From: an uncultured Blautia sp. | GTDB lineage: Bacteria > Bacillota > Clostridia > Lachnospirales > Lachnospiraceae | Assembly: GCA_900551715.1 (NCBI GenBank) | Contig: URXG01000047.1 | Span: 1 to 19,092, forward strand | Length of the DNA stretch: 19,092 nt | Direction of reading: 5' to 3' | Shown here: positions 1-6,385 of the stretch, one piece after another | How positions within the stretch are numbered: the first letter of the stretch is position 1 | How the letters are laid out: each line of letters begins with the position of its first letter | The notes under the pieces: model-generated | Told to the model about the DNA's origin: nothing | Seen by the model: the letters and a program-made list of their open reading frames with translations, nothing else | The model's database searches: none | Made by a program: the position numbers and the translations under genes

Positions 1-49
1 AAAGGTTTGTTTCTTTCGCCATTGCTGCTACTAATTCTGTTTTATTCAT
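1..49 (-). CDS. hup: HU-family DNA-binding protein, N-terminal fragment
   Basis: Only the first 16 codons are inside the window; the gene continues beyond base 1. The visible residues, MNKTELVAAMAKETNL, match the N-terminal helix of bacterial HU, the small dimeric histone-like protein that bends and compacts the nucleoid. The ATG at 49 is preceded by a strong ribosome binding site (AGGAGG, six bases before the ATG), which fixes the start. It follows mazG by 92 bases and has its own promoter, as expected of an abundant protein. The identification rests on a short stretch, but this N-terminus is very characteristic. Confidence 0.85.
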   Translation of the reverse strand, partial: MNKTELVAAMAKETNL

Positions 50-124
50 GGTGTTTCCTCCTCTAAATACCTCATTCTTTATTTAATTGCGTCATGCTTC
101 CCGGCATATGCACGCTATCTACTA

Positions 125-153
125 TATATATACCTTTTGTGTCAACTTGTCAA
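125..153 (-). promoter_or_regulatory. Promoter for the HU gene, with two overlapping -35 elements
   Basis: On the minus strand there are two exact TTGACA hexamers only two bases apart (148-153 and 140-145). They are followed by an alternating TATATATATAG tract. The upstream TTGACA with a 17-base spacer gives a TATATA -10 at 125-130. The downstream one would need a weaker -10 (TAGATA, 18-base spacer). The upstream -35 lies in the last codons of mazG and the other overlaps its stop codon. A bulged hairpin is possible in the leader (89-115, arms GCGTgCAT and ATGACGC). The exact -10 is uncertain. Confidence 0.65.
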
Positions 154-519
154 GGTTTTTTCACGACGCTTCAGCTCCTCCCAGGACAATGCTGCTGCTT
201 CTTTATCCTCCGGAGAAAAGACCTTTGGATGACGGTATTTCATTTTGTTCATGACACCCATAACAACATCCTCTAAAGTGAAAAGCCCTTCTTCCTCTGC
301 AATAACGCTGTGGAGAACAATCTGAAAAAGTACATCTCCCAATTCCTCGCAGAGATTTCCGGCATCCTTCTGCTGTATAAGACGATCCACACCCTGAAGG
401 ACTTCTTCTGTCTCTTCTCTGAGATAAGGTTTCAGACTTTCGTGTGTCTGTACACTATCCCAGGGGCATTCTTTACGGATCTGCTTTACAACTTTCAGAA
501 ATTCGTCAAAACTGTCCAT
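142..519 (-). CDS. mazG: MazG-type nucleoside triphosphate pyrophosphohydrolase
   Basis: This 125-residue cytosolic enzyme is expected to hydrolyse (d)NTPs, including non-canonical ones, to NMP plus pyrophosphate. The MazG signature is clear: CPWDSVQTHESLKPYL at residues 18-33, the metal-binding EETEE at 35-39, and EELGD at 58-62 followed by VLFQIVLHS. It has a single MazG domain, about half the length of the two-domain E. coli MazG, which is common in Firmicutes. The ATG is the only possible start, because an in-frame TAG lies directly upstream. There is no recognisable Shine-Dalgarno sequence, and the phosphoglucomutase stop codon is only six bases upstream, so translation is probably coupled to that gene. 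Confidence 0.93.
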   Translation of the reverse strand: MDSFDEFLKVVKQIRKECPWDSVQTHESLKPYLREETEEVLQGVDRLIQQKDAGNLCEELGDVLFQIVLHSVIAEEEGLFTLEDVVMGVMNKMKYRHPKVFSPEDKEAAALSWEELKRREKTLTS

Positions 520-525
520 CTAAGA

Positions 526-2262
526 TTATTCTGTCATGGCAGCAACCATATCCAGCACTGCCTTACCCATGATCTCGGATTTCTCATCTGCATCTTCCAG
601 AGAACTTCCTTTTACTCCGTAGTAGAATTTAACTTTTGGTTCTGTTCCGGAAGGACGAACGCATACCCATGCATCGTCTGTCAGTTCATAGTAGAGAACA
701 TTGGAGTTCGGAAGTCCTGTTGGCTTCACTTCTCCTGTAGCCAGATCCTTAATGGTATCTGCTTTGTAATCTCTTACTGCTGTTACCTGATGTCCTGCAA
801 ATTCTTTTGGTGGATTTGCGCGAAGAGAATTCATGATCTCCTGGATCTTTGCAAGTCCTTCGATACCTTTCATGGTAACTGCCTGGATTGCATCTTTATA
901 ATATCCGAACTGATCGTACATTTCGATCATTGCGTCCCATAATGTCTTGCCCTGAGTTTTGTAGTATGCAGCTGCTTCACAGAGAGCCATAGTTGCAACG
1001 ATGGCATCTTTATCTCTTGCATATGTACCGATAAGGCAGCCGTAACTTTCTTCAAATCCGAACAGATAGGTACCTTTGCCGCTGTTTTCAAATCCGAGGA
1101 TCTGCTGTCCGATAAATTTGAATCCTGTAAGTACTTCGATCAGATTTACACCATAACCCTTGGCGATGGCATCTGCAAGGTTGGTGGTAACGATGGTCTT
1201 AATCAGTGCTCCGTCAGCCGGCAGACTTCCGTTTACAGCCTTTCTCTGGCTGATCTCATAGTTTGCAAGAAGGCATCCGGACATATTACCGGTGAGATCA
1301 TGATATTCACCGTTTTTGTCTTTTACACGTACACCAAGACGGTCAGCATCCGGGTCTGTTGCAAGTACCAGGTCAGCGTCCACTTCTTTAGCAAGCTTCA
1401 GACCAAGTTCAAATGCTTCTGCTGCTTCCGGGTTTGGATAACTTACAGTCGGGAAATCTCCGTCCGGAAGTTCCTGTTCTTTAACTACATATACATTCTC
1501 AAATCCAAGTTCTTTGAGGATTCTTCTTGCAGGGACATTACCAGTTCCATGAAGAGGTGTGTAAACGATCTTCAGGTTCTTGCCTTCTGCTTCAATGGCA
1601 TCCATATGGATCACCTGTTTTTTCAGTTCTGCAATATAAGCATCGTCTACTTCTTTGCCGATCACCTGGAAAAGACCTGCTTTTTCTGCTTCAGCCTTGT
1701 CCATAGTCTTAACTGTATTCCAGTCGGAAATAGCCTTTACTTCACCCATAATACCACTGTCATGAGGCGGTGTGATCTGTGCACCGTCTTCCCAGTATAC
1801 CTTATATCCGTTGTATTCCGGCGGGTTGTGGCTGGCAGTTACATTAATACCTGCCACACATCCCAGATGACGCACTGCAAAAGAAAGTTCCGGTGTAGGT
1901 CTTAATGTTTCAAAGATATAAGCCTTGATACCGTTGGCCGCAAGACAGAGAGCAGCTTCCTGTGCAAATTCCGGTGACATGTGACGAGAATCATAAGCGA
2001 TTGCCACACCCTGTGCTTTCTTGTCAACTTTGTCAATGTAGTTGGCAAGTCCCTGGGTTGCTCTTCTTACTACATAAATATTCATTCTATTGGTACCAGC
2101 TCCGATGATCCCACGAAGTCCTGCTGTACCAAATTCAAGATCCATATAAAAACGTTCCTTGATCTCATTCTCATCTGATGCGATTTTCTTTAATTCTTCT
2201 TTGGTAGCTTCATCAAAGTATGGGTTTGCGAGCCACTGCTCATAAACTTCCTTATAATCCAT
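526..2262 (-). CDS. pgcA: Alpha-phosphoglucomutase / phosphomannomutase family enzyme
   Basis: The 578-residue protein belongs to the alpha-D-phosphohexomutase family, which interconverts glucose-6-phosphate and glucose-1-phosphate (or the mannose equivalents). The order of motifs is complete: the phosphoserine loop TASHNPPEYNGYK with Ser144, the magnesium-binding DPDADR at 303-308, the sugar-binding GFEESYG at 402-408 and the phosphate-binding RPSGTEPK at 536-543. Length and motifs fit Bacillus PgcA, which supplies glucose-1-phosphate for UDP-glucose and hence glycolipid anchors and wall polymers. The start at 2262 has a good ribosome binding site (GGGAGG, nine bases upstream). Substrate preference cannot be decided from sequence. 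mazG follows after six bases. Confidence 0.95.
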   Translation of the reverse strand: MDYKEVYEQWLANPYFDEATKEELKKIASDENEIKERFYMDLEFGTAGLRGIIGAGTNRMNIYVVRRATQGLANYIDKVDKKAQGVAIAYDSRHMSPEFAQEAALCLAANGIKAYIFETLRPTPELSFAVRHLGCVAGINVTASHNPPEYNGYKVYWEDGAQITPPHDSGIMGEVKAISDWNTVKTMDKAEAEKAGLFQVIGKEVDDAYIAELKKQVIHMDAIEAEGKNLKIVYTPLHGTGNVPARRILKELGFENVYVVKEQELPDGDFPTVSYPNPEAAEAFELGLKLAKEVDADLVLATDPDADRLGVRVKDKNGEYHDLTGNMSGCLLANYEISQRKAVNGSLPADGALIKTIVTTNLADAIAKGYGVNLIEVLTGFKFIGQQILGFENSGKGTYLFGFEESYGCLIGTYARDKDAIVATMALCEAAAYYKTQGKTLWDAMIEMYDQFGYYKDAIQAVTMKGIEGLAKIQEIMNSLRANPPKEFAGHQVTAVRDYKADTIKDLATGEVKPTGLPNSNVLYYELTDDAWVCVRPSGTEPKVKFYYGVKGSSLEDADEKSEIMGKAVLDMVAAMTE

Positions 2263-2290
2263 ACTGTAATACCTCCCTGTGCATTATTTC

Positions 2291-2308
2291 TGACATGTTT
2301 TCATGTCA
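2291..2308. promoter_or_regulatory. Perfect palindrome in the pgcA leader (candidate operator or leader hairpin)
   Basis: TGACATG-TTTT-CATGTCA is a perfect inverted repeat with 7-base arms. It lies between the -10 element at 2321-2326 and the ribosome binding site of the phosphoglucomutase gene. If transcription starts near 2314, it occupies about +6 to +23. It could therefore be an operator for a dimeric repressor or a small 5'-leader stem-loop. No run of T follows, so it is not a terminator. The regulator is unknown. Confidence 0.5.
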
Positions 2309-2320
2309 CTATGATTGTTT

Positions 2321-2326
2321 ATTATA
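2321..2326 (-). promoter_or_regulatory. -10 element of the pgcA-mazG promoter
   Basis: An exact TATAAT lies 58 bases before the pgcA start codon, just downstream of the terminator of the preceding operon, where a new promoter is expected. At a 17-base spacing the -35 hexamer is only TTCCTT, a poor match. The promoter may therefore be weak, activated, or reliant on the -10 region. Confidence 0.55.
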
Positions 2327-2380
2327 CACCTGTTTTCCCTAAAAAGGAAGTGAAAACAAACTTTTTTAGACCTGTTTCAG

Positions 2381-2417
2381 AAAAGAAAGGTTACTGTTCA
2401 CGACCTTCACAGCAACC
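2381..2417 (-). terminator. Intrinsic terminator of the proS-cca-cotS-like operon
   Basis: Eleven bases past the stop codon of the CotS-like gene, the minus strand reads GGTTGCTGT, an 11-base loop, then ACAGTAACC. This forms a 9-bp stem with one G-T wobble and is followed by TTTCTTTT. Location, stem and T-rich tail all fit Rho-independent termination. Confidence 0.8.
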
Positions 2418-2427
2418 TGTTTTTTCG

Positions 2428-3411
2428 TCAGAAAGGATACTTCTGAAAACATTTCCATATAAATCTTTCCCACCGACTTTTCTGTTCCGTAAGTTTCCTG
2501 AGTTTTTCTGTATTTCTGGCAGAAATCCAGGCTTTATTATGAGTGTAATAATAATCTGCCAATTTCCAGTATTTATCCGGATAGGCAAAACGAATTTTCA
2601 GATACTGCCATTCTTCTCTGGATATTCCCTTCTTTCTGTGATAGGTCCGGAGCATTCTTCCTGCCAGTTCTGTATCCCAGTTGTGCTTCTCCAGAATTTT
2701 TCTCATAAATCCGTAGAAATCTTTCATCTGGATATCGCAGGACCACCTGTTAAAGTTTGTCACTGCAATGCCCTGCCTGAAAAAAATCACATTATGGTGA
2801 TTATATTCACCATGACAGACTGTACCTGTCTCTTCTGCCTTTTGCCGAAGTTCCTGATAATTGGAACTTTTCAGCATTTCCAGGGCTTCTTCTCCGTTTT
2901 TGAGAAAATCCTCTGCGCTTTCCAGATACTTCTTTTCAAAAACACAGGCAGGACGTTTTTTCCGGATAAACTTCCGGATCTTGCGAAGTTCCCGGTTATG
3001 TTTCTCATACTCGGTTTCCAGATCTGGTATCTTTTCTTTTTCTCCGGGATCCATTTTCATATCCTTATGAAGCTCTGCCAGTTTTTCTACTGCTGTCAGT
3101 ATCTCCGTTTCTGACCTGGTATCGCATTCTTTTCCTTCATAACAGCACTGCATGGTGTAGGATATGTTATCTTTATCCCTGGTTATCAACGACTCTTCTT
3201 TGTTTCTTACAAAAATGTCTACTTTATGTCCTTTTTCTGTCAGTTTCGCCAGAAGTTCCTGTTGCCGTTCCAGCTTTGTTTCGTTTCCTTTGAATTCTTT
3301 TATTATTACAGTGCCCTGATCTGTCCTGCAAAGAAGCCCGCCTCTTGTACGGGTATAAGTATCTACTTTCAGCCCGTACTGCTCCAGTATACTGAGTCCG
3401 TAATCATACAA
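2428..3411 (-). CDS. CotS-like (aminoglycoside phosphotransferase fold) spore-coat protein homologue
   Basis: The 327-residue protein resembles the CotS/YutH group of kinase-like spore coat proteins. A lysine in a beta strand (IIKEF, Lys38) and a catalytic-loop motif HGEYNHHN (200-207) are present. However, the loop has Glu in place of the catalytic Asp, and the expected metal-binding Asp motif reads NFN (219-221), so it may be catalytically inactive. The C-terminal helices are rich in Trp, Tyr and Lys, as in this family. The start is a TTG with a GAGGGGG ribosome binding site eight bases upstream; the nearby ATG is out of frame. It is the last gene of the proS-cca operon, 84 bases after cca, and a terminator follows. 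The fold is fairly certain, the coat role is inferred. Confidence 0.7.
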   Translation of the reverse strand: MYDYGLSILEQYGLKVDTYTRTRGGLLCRTDQGTVIIKEFKGNETKLERQQELLAKLTEKGHKVDIFVRNKEESLITRDKDNISYTMQCCYEGKECDTRSETEILTAVEKLAELHKDMKMDPGEKEKIPDLETEYEKHNRELRKIRKFIRKKRPACVFEKKYLESAEDFLKNGEEALEMLKSSNYQELRQKAEETGTVCHGEYNHHNVIFFRQGIAVTNFNRWSCDIQMKDFYGFMRKILEKHNWDTELAGRMLRTYHRKKGISREEWQYLKIRFAYPDKYWKLADYYYTHNKAWISARNTEKLRKLTEQKSRWERFIWKCFQKYPF

Positions 3412-3414
3412 ATT

Positions 3415-3485
3415 AAAATCCCCCTCTGCATTTTGTACCTTCTATCTTATGTAAGACAGTGGCAGGAAATGCAAAGGAGGATCTC
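3415..3485 (-). promoter_or_regulatory. Long leader hairpin that sequesters the ribosome binding site of the CotS-like gene
   Basis: In the cca to CotS-like spacer, bases 3467-3485 can pair with 3415-3433 as an uninterrupted 19-bp stem including four G-U pairs. An anti-Shine-Dalgarno-like CCTCC pairs directly with the GGGGG of the ribosome binding site. Inside the large loop is a second hairpin (3453-3459 with 3442-3448, 7 bp, loop ACAT). The TTG start codon lies just outside. Such a fold should repress translation until opened, or could weakly terminate transcription at the following ATTTTAATTT. Pairing was done by eye. Confidence 0.6.
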
Positions 3486-3495
3486 TCTTATGCTT

Positions 3496-4818
3496 TTATT
3501 CTTTTATAAATGCCATTAATTTCTCTTTGGTGTTGTCTTCCGGTACTTCCAGAACATGATCCAGCATTCTGTTGAGAAGCTGTCCCATTTCCGGTCCCGG
3601 TTTGAATCCTGCCTGGATCAGGTCTCTTCCTGACACAGCCAGTGATTTCATGGAAACACACTGTGCTTCTTCCTGGATCTGATTGTAGCATTCTTCTACT
3701 TTCATCAGATGTTCCAGTTTTTCTTCTCTTCTGTAAGTACTCTGTGCCAGAAGATCTGCCTTCCGGACTACAAGATACATTGGGAAAATATCTTCTCCTA
3801 TCCTATTTACAGCTCTTCTTACCGCCTTCATGGAAGGTTCCGGCCTCTCATCATGCCACCGGACCAGTCTGGTGACCTTGTCTATGGTATCATTGTCAAA
3901 TTTCAGACGACGAAGAATTCCCTTTGCTAAAGTTTCTCCCTTTTCTGCGTGTTTTTTGAAATGATCGCAGCCATTTTCGTCTGTAGTTTTCATGAGAGGC
4001 TTGGCAATATCGTGGAACAGCATGGTCAGTCTCAAGACCTTATCTGCCGGTACATTCAGGATACTGTGCAGAATATGCTCCCCTACTGTATAGCAGTGAT
4101 GAGGAGTATTCTGCTCTGTTTCCATACAGGCGTCAAATTCCGGAAGGAATTCCCTTGTGATCCCTGTTTCATATGCCACCCGAAAATAATCCGGATGAGA
4201 CGAAGTAAGAAGTTTCACCAGTTCTGCCTGAATACGTTCTGCACTTACATGCTTCAGATTAGGTGCCAGGGCAACGATAGCCTGTCTGGTACTGTCATCA
4301 ATAGCAAAGCCCAACTGTGCGGAAAAACGCACTGCACGCATAATGCGGAGAGCATCTTCCTGAAAACGTTCCATAGGATCTCCCACGCACCGGATCACAT
4401 GATTTTTCATGTCGTCCAGTCCGCCAAAAAGATCTACCAGTCCCTTTGAAGGATTGTATGCCATGGCATTCATGGTAAAATCCCGACGCTTCAGATCTTC
4501 TTCCAGACTGGAGGTAAAACATACTTCCTTTGGATGACGTCCATCTTCGTACTCACCGTCGATCCGGTAGGTAGTAACTTCGTATCCCTCTCTGTCTATC
4601 ATTACTGTTACGGTTCCATGCTGGATTCCTGTGTCTATGGTCCGGTCAAAAAGTTCTTTTATCTGTTCCGGAGACGCAGATGTGGTAATATCCCAGTCAT
4701 GAGGATCACGACCCAGAACAGAATCCCGGACGCATCCTCCAACTACATAAGCTTCGTAACCATGTCCATCTAAAGTCTGCAGAATTTTTTCTGCAGGAGT
4801 CGGTATCGTTAATTGCAT
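3496..4818 (-). CDS. cca: CCA tRNA nucleotidyltransferase
   Basis: The 440-residue enzyme adds or repairs the 3' CCA end of tRNAs in the cytosol. The class II nucleotidyltransferase head shows GGCVRD (27-32) and the catalytic DWD (Asp41, Asp43), followed by the EDALRIMRA element near residue 155. An HD domain (MLFHDIAKP, His269-Asp270, then WHDE near 322) sits in the C-terminal half, as in many clostridial CCA enzymes. I start it at the ATG at 4818, which has GGGGAAGG upstream, one base after the proS stop codon; an in-frame extension to 4881 would lie inside proS and lacks family similarity. Whether it adds all three bases or only part of CCA cannot be told from this sequence alone. Confidence 0.95.
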   Translation of the reverse strand: MQLTIPTPAEKILQTLDGHGYEAYVVGGCVRDSVLGRDPHDWDITTSASPEQIKELFDRTIDTGIQHGTVTVMIDREGYEVTTYRIDGEYEDGRHPKEVCFTSSLEEDLKRRDFTMNAMAYNPSKGLVDLFGGLDDMKNHVIRCVGDPMERFQEDALRIMRAVRFSAQLGFAIDDSTRQAIVALAPNLKHVSAERIQAELVKLLTSSHPDYFRVAYETGITREFLPEFDACMETEQNTPHHCYTVGEHILHSILNVPADKVLRLTMLFHDIAKPLMKTTDENGCDHFKKHAEKGETLAKGILRRLKFDNDTIDKVTRLVRWHDERPEPSMKAVRRAVNRIGEDIFPMYLVVRKADLLAQSTYRREEKLEHLMKVEECYNQIQEEAQCVSMKSLAVSGRDLIQAGFKPGPEMGQLLNRMLDHVLEVPEDNTKEKLMAFIKE

Positions 4819-4819
4819 T

Positions 4820-6253
4820 TTAATAGGCCCTTCCCCAGTAAACCATCTTTTTGGCAGGTTTGCCACAGCATACGCATGCATCGCTTAAGTGTTCCTGTTC
4901 AAATGGCATACATCTGGATGTTGCCTGAACATCTTCTTTGATCTTGTCTTCGCATGCCTGATCACCACACCACATAGCTTTTACAAAACCTGGCTTGTTG
5001 TTGATGGTATCTTTAAATTCTTCATAGTTGGTTGCAACATAAGTATGAGCATCACGATGTGCGCGTGCACGTTCCAGCATTTCTTTCTGCATAAGGTCAA
5101 GAACTTCCTGAACTTTTGCAGCCAGTTCATCAAATGAAACAACATATTTTTCTCTTGTATCACGACGGCAGATAACAGCCTGTCCGTTCTCGATATCTTT
5201 TGGTCCACATTCAACCCGAACCGGAATACCTCTCATTTCCTGCTCTGCGAATTTGAATCCCGGGCTTCTGTCTGTGTCATCGACTTTTACGCGGATGTCC
5301 GCTGCTTTCAGGATCTGGAACAGCTCGTCTGCTTTTTCAAGGACGCCTTCTTTACGCTGCTGAATCGGGATTATAACAGCCTGTACAGGCGCGATTCTCG
5401 GAGGCAGAACAAGTCCGCTGTTATCACCATGAACCATGATCAGAGCTCCGATCATACGAGTAGTCATTCCCCAGGAAGTCTGGTGAACATACTGAAGTTT
5501 GTTATCTTTATCTGTGTACTGGATACCAAATGCCTTTGCAAATCCATCACCGAAGTTGTGGCTGGTTCCGGACTGAAGCGCCTTGCCATCGTGCATCAGA
5601 GATTCTATTGTATAAGTAGCTACTGCTCCTGCAAATTTCTCTTTGTCTGTTTTCTGTCCTTTGATAACAGGAATAGCCAGAACTTCTTCACAGAAATCTG
5701 CATACAGATTCAGCATCTGAATAGTTCTTTCTTCTGCTTCCTCTGCTGTTGCGTGAGCAGTATGCCCTTCCTGCCACAGGAATTCTCTGGAGCGAAGGAA
5801 TGGTCTGGTTGTTTTTTCCCAGCGAACTACAGAACACCACTGGTTATATACTTTCGGCAGATCTCTGTGAGACTGGATATCTTTCTGGTAAAAATCACAG
5901 AACAGAGTCTCAGAAGTAGGACGTACACAGAGACGCTCCTGAAGTTCATTCAGTCCGCCATGTGTCACCCATGCAACTTCCGGTGCAAAACCTTCTACAT
6001 GATCTTTTTCTTTCTGAAGAAGAGACTCTGGAATAAACATTGGCATATACACATTCTGTACACCTGTTTCTTTAAATCTGCGGTCAAGTTCTTTCTGAAT
6101 ATTCTCCCAGATGGCATAACCTGCTGGCTTGATTGCCATACAACCTTTTACACTGGTGTATCCACAGAGTTCTGCTTTTTTGACAACATCTGTGTACCAC
6201 TGTGCAAAATCTTCATCCATGGAAGTAATTGCTTCTACTAATTTCTTTGCCAT
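4820..6253 (-). CDS. proS: Prolyl-tRNA synthetase, short (archaeal/eukaryote-like) type
   Basis: The 477-residue class II synthetase charges tRNA-Pro with proline. The RPTSETLF stretch (111-118), motif 2 around VVRWEKTTRPFLRSREFLWQ (142-161) and the GTSHNFGDGFA region are typical. There is no editing insertion between motifs 2 and 3. The C-terminus has the cysteine-rich zinc module (WCGDQAC, then CVCCGKP) and ends in Tyr, which marks the ProS type 3 form. AAAGGAG upstream of the ATG at 6253 sets the start. It heads a three-gene operon with cca and a CotS-like gene and has a strong promoter. The leader is only about 60 bases, too short for a T-box riboswitch. Confidence 0.97.
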   Translation of the reverse strand: MAKKLVEAITSMDEDFAQWYTDVVKKAELCGYTSVKGCMAIKPAGYAIWENIQKELDRRFKETGVQNVYMPMFIPESLLQKEKDHVEGFAPEVAWVTHGGLNELQERLCVRPTSETLFCDFYQKDIQSHRDLPKVYNQWCSVVRWEKTTRPFLRSREFLWQEGHTAHATAEEAEERTIQMLNLYADFCEEVLAIPVIKGQKTDKEKFAGAVATYTIESLMHDGKALQSGTSHNFGDGFAKAFGIQYTDKDNKLQYVHQTSWGMTTRMIGALIMVHGDNSGLVLPPRIAPVQAVIIPIQQRKEGVLEKADELFQILKAADIRVKVDDTDRSPGFKFAEQEMRGIPVRVECGPKDIENGQAVICRRDTREKYVVSFDELAAKVQEVLDLMQKEMLERARAHRDAHTYVATNYEEFKDTINNKPGFVKAMWCGDQACEDKIKEDVQATSRCMPFEQEHLSDACVCCGKPAKKMVYWGRAY

Positions 6254-6318
6254 TTTTCTTTTCTCCTTTTTGTTTCTGATTCTCTCAGACGAAAGCTTTT
6301 TTAACGCTTTTTAACGCT

Positions 6319-6347
6319 ATCTTATGCGAAATGAGCATTTGTGTCAA
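6319..6347 (-). promoter_or_regulatory. Near-consensus SigA promoter for proS-cca-cotS-like
   Basis: The minus strand has TTGACA (6342-6347), a 17-base spacer and TAAGAT (6319-6324). Transcription should begin near 6312. The initially transcribed region holds a short direct repeat, GCGTTAAAAA twice in a row. A weak stem (6359-6375, AGATT/AATCT) lies between this promoter and the upstream gene but does not look like a good terminator, so some read-through from the LtaS-like gene is possible. Confidence 0.85.
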
Positions 6348-6385
6348 GAGTATAACCAAGATTCCCCCATAATCTGTCATTGATC

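Noticed and set aside
4819..4881. N-terminal extension of the CCA enzyme by 21 residues.
   Set aside because: It lies entirely inside the proS 3' end, and the ATG at 4818 has its own ribosome binding site and starts the conserved domain.
6254..6385. Possible T-box riboswitch ahead of proS.
   Set aside because: The promoter at 6319-6347 leaves only about 60 bases of leader, with no T-box sequence and no terminator/antiterminator pair.
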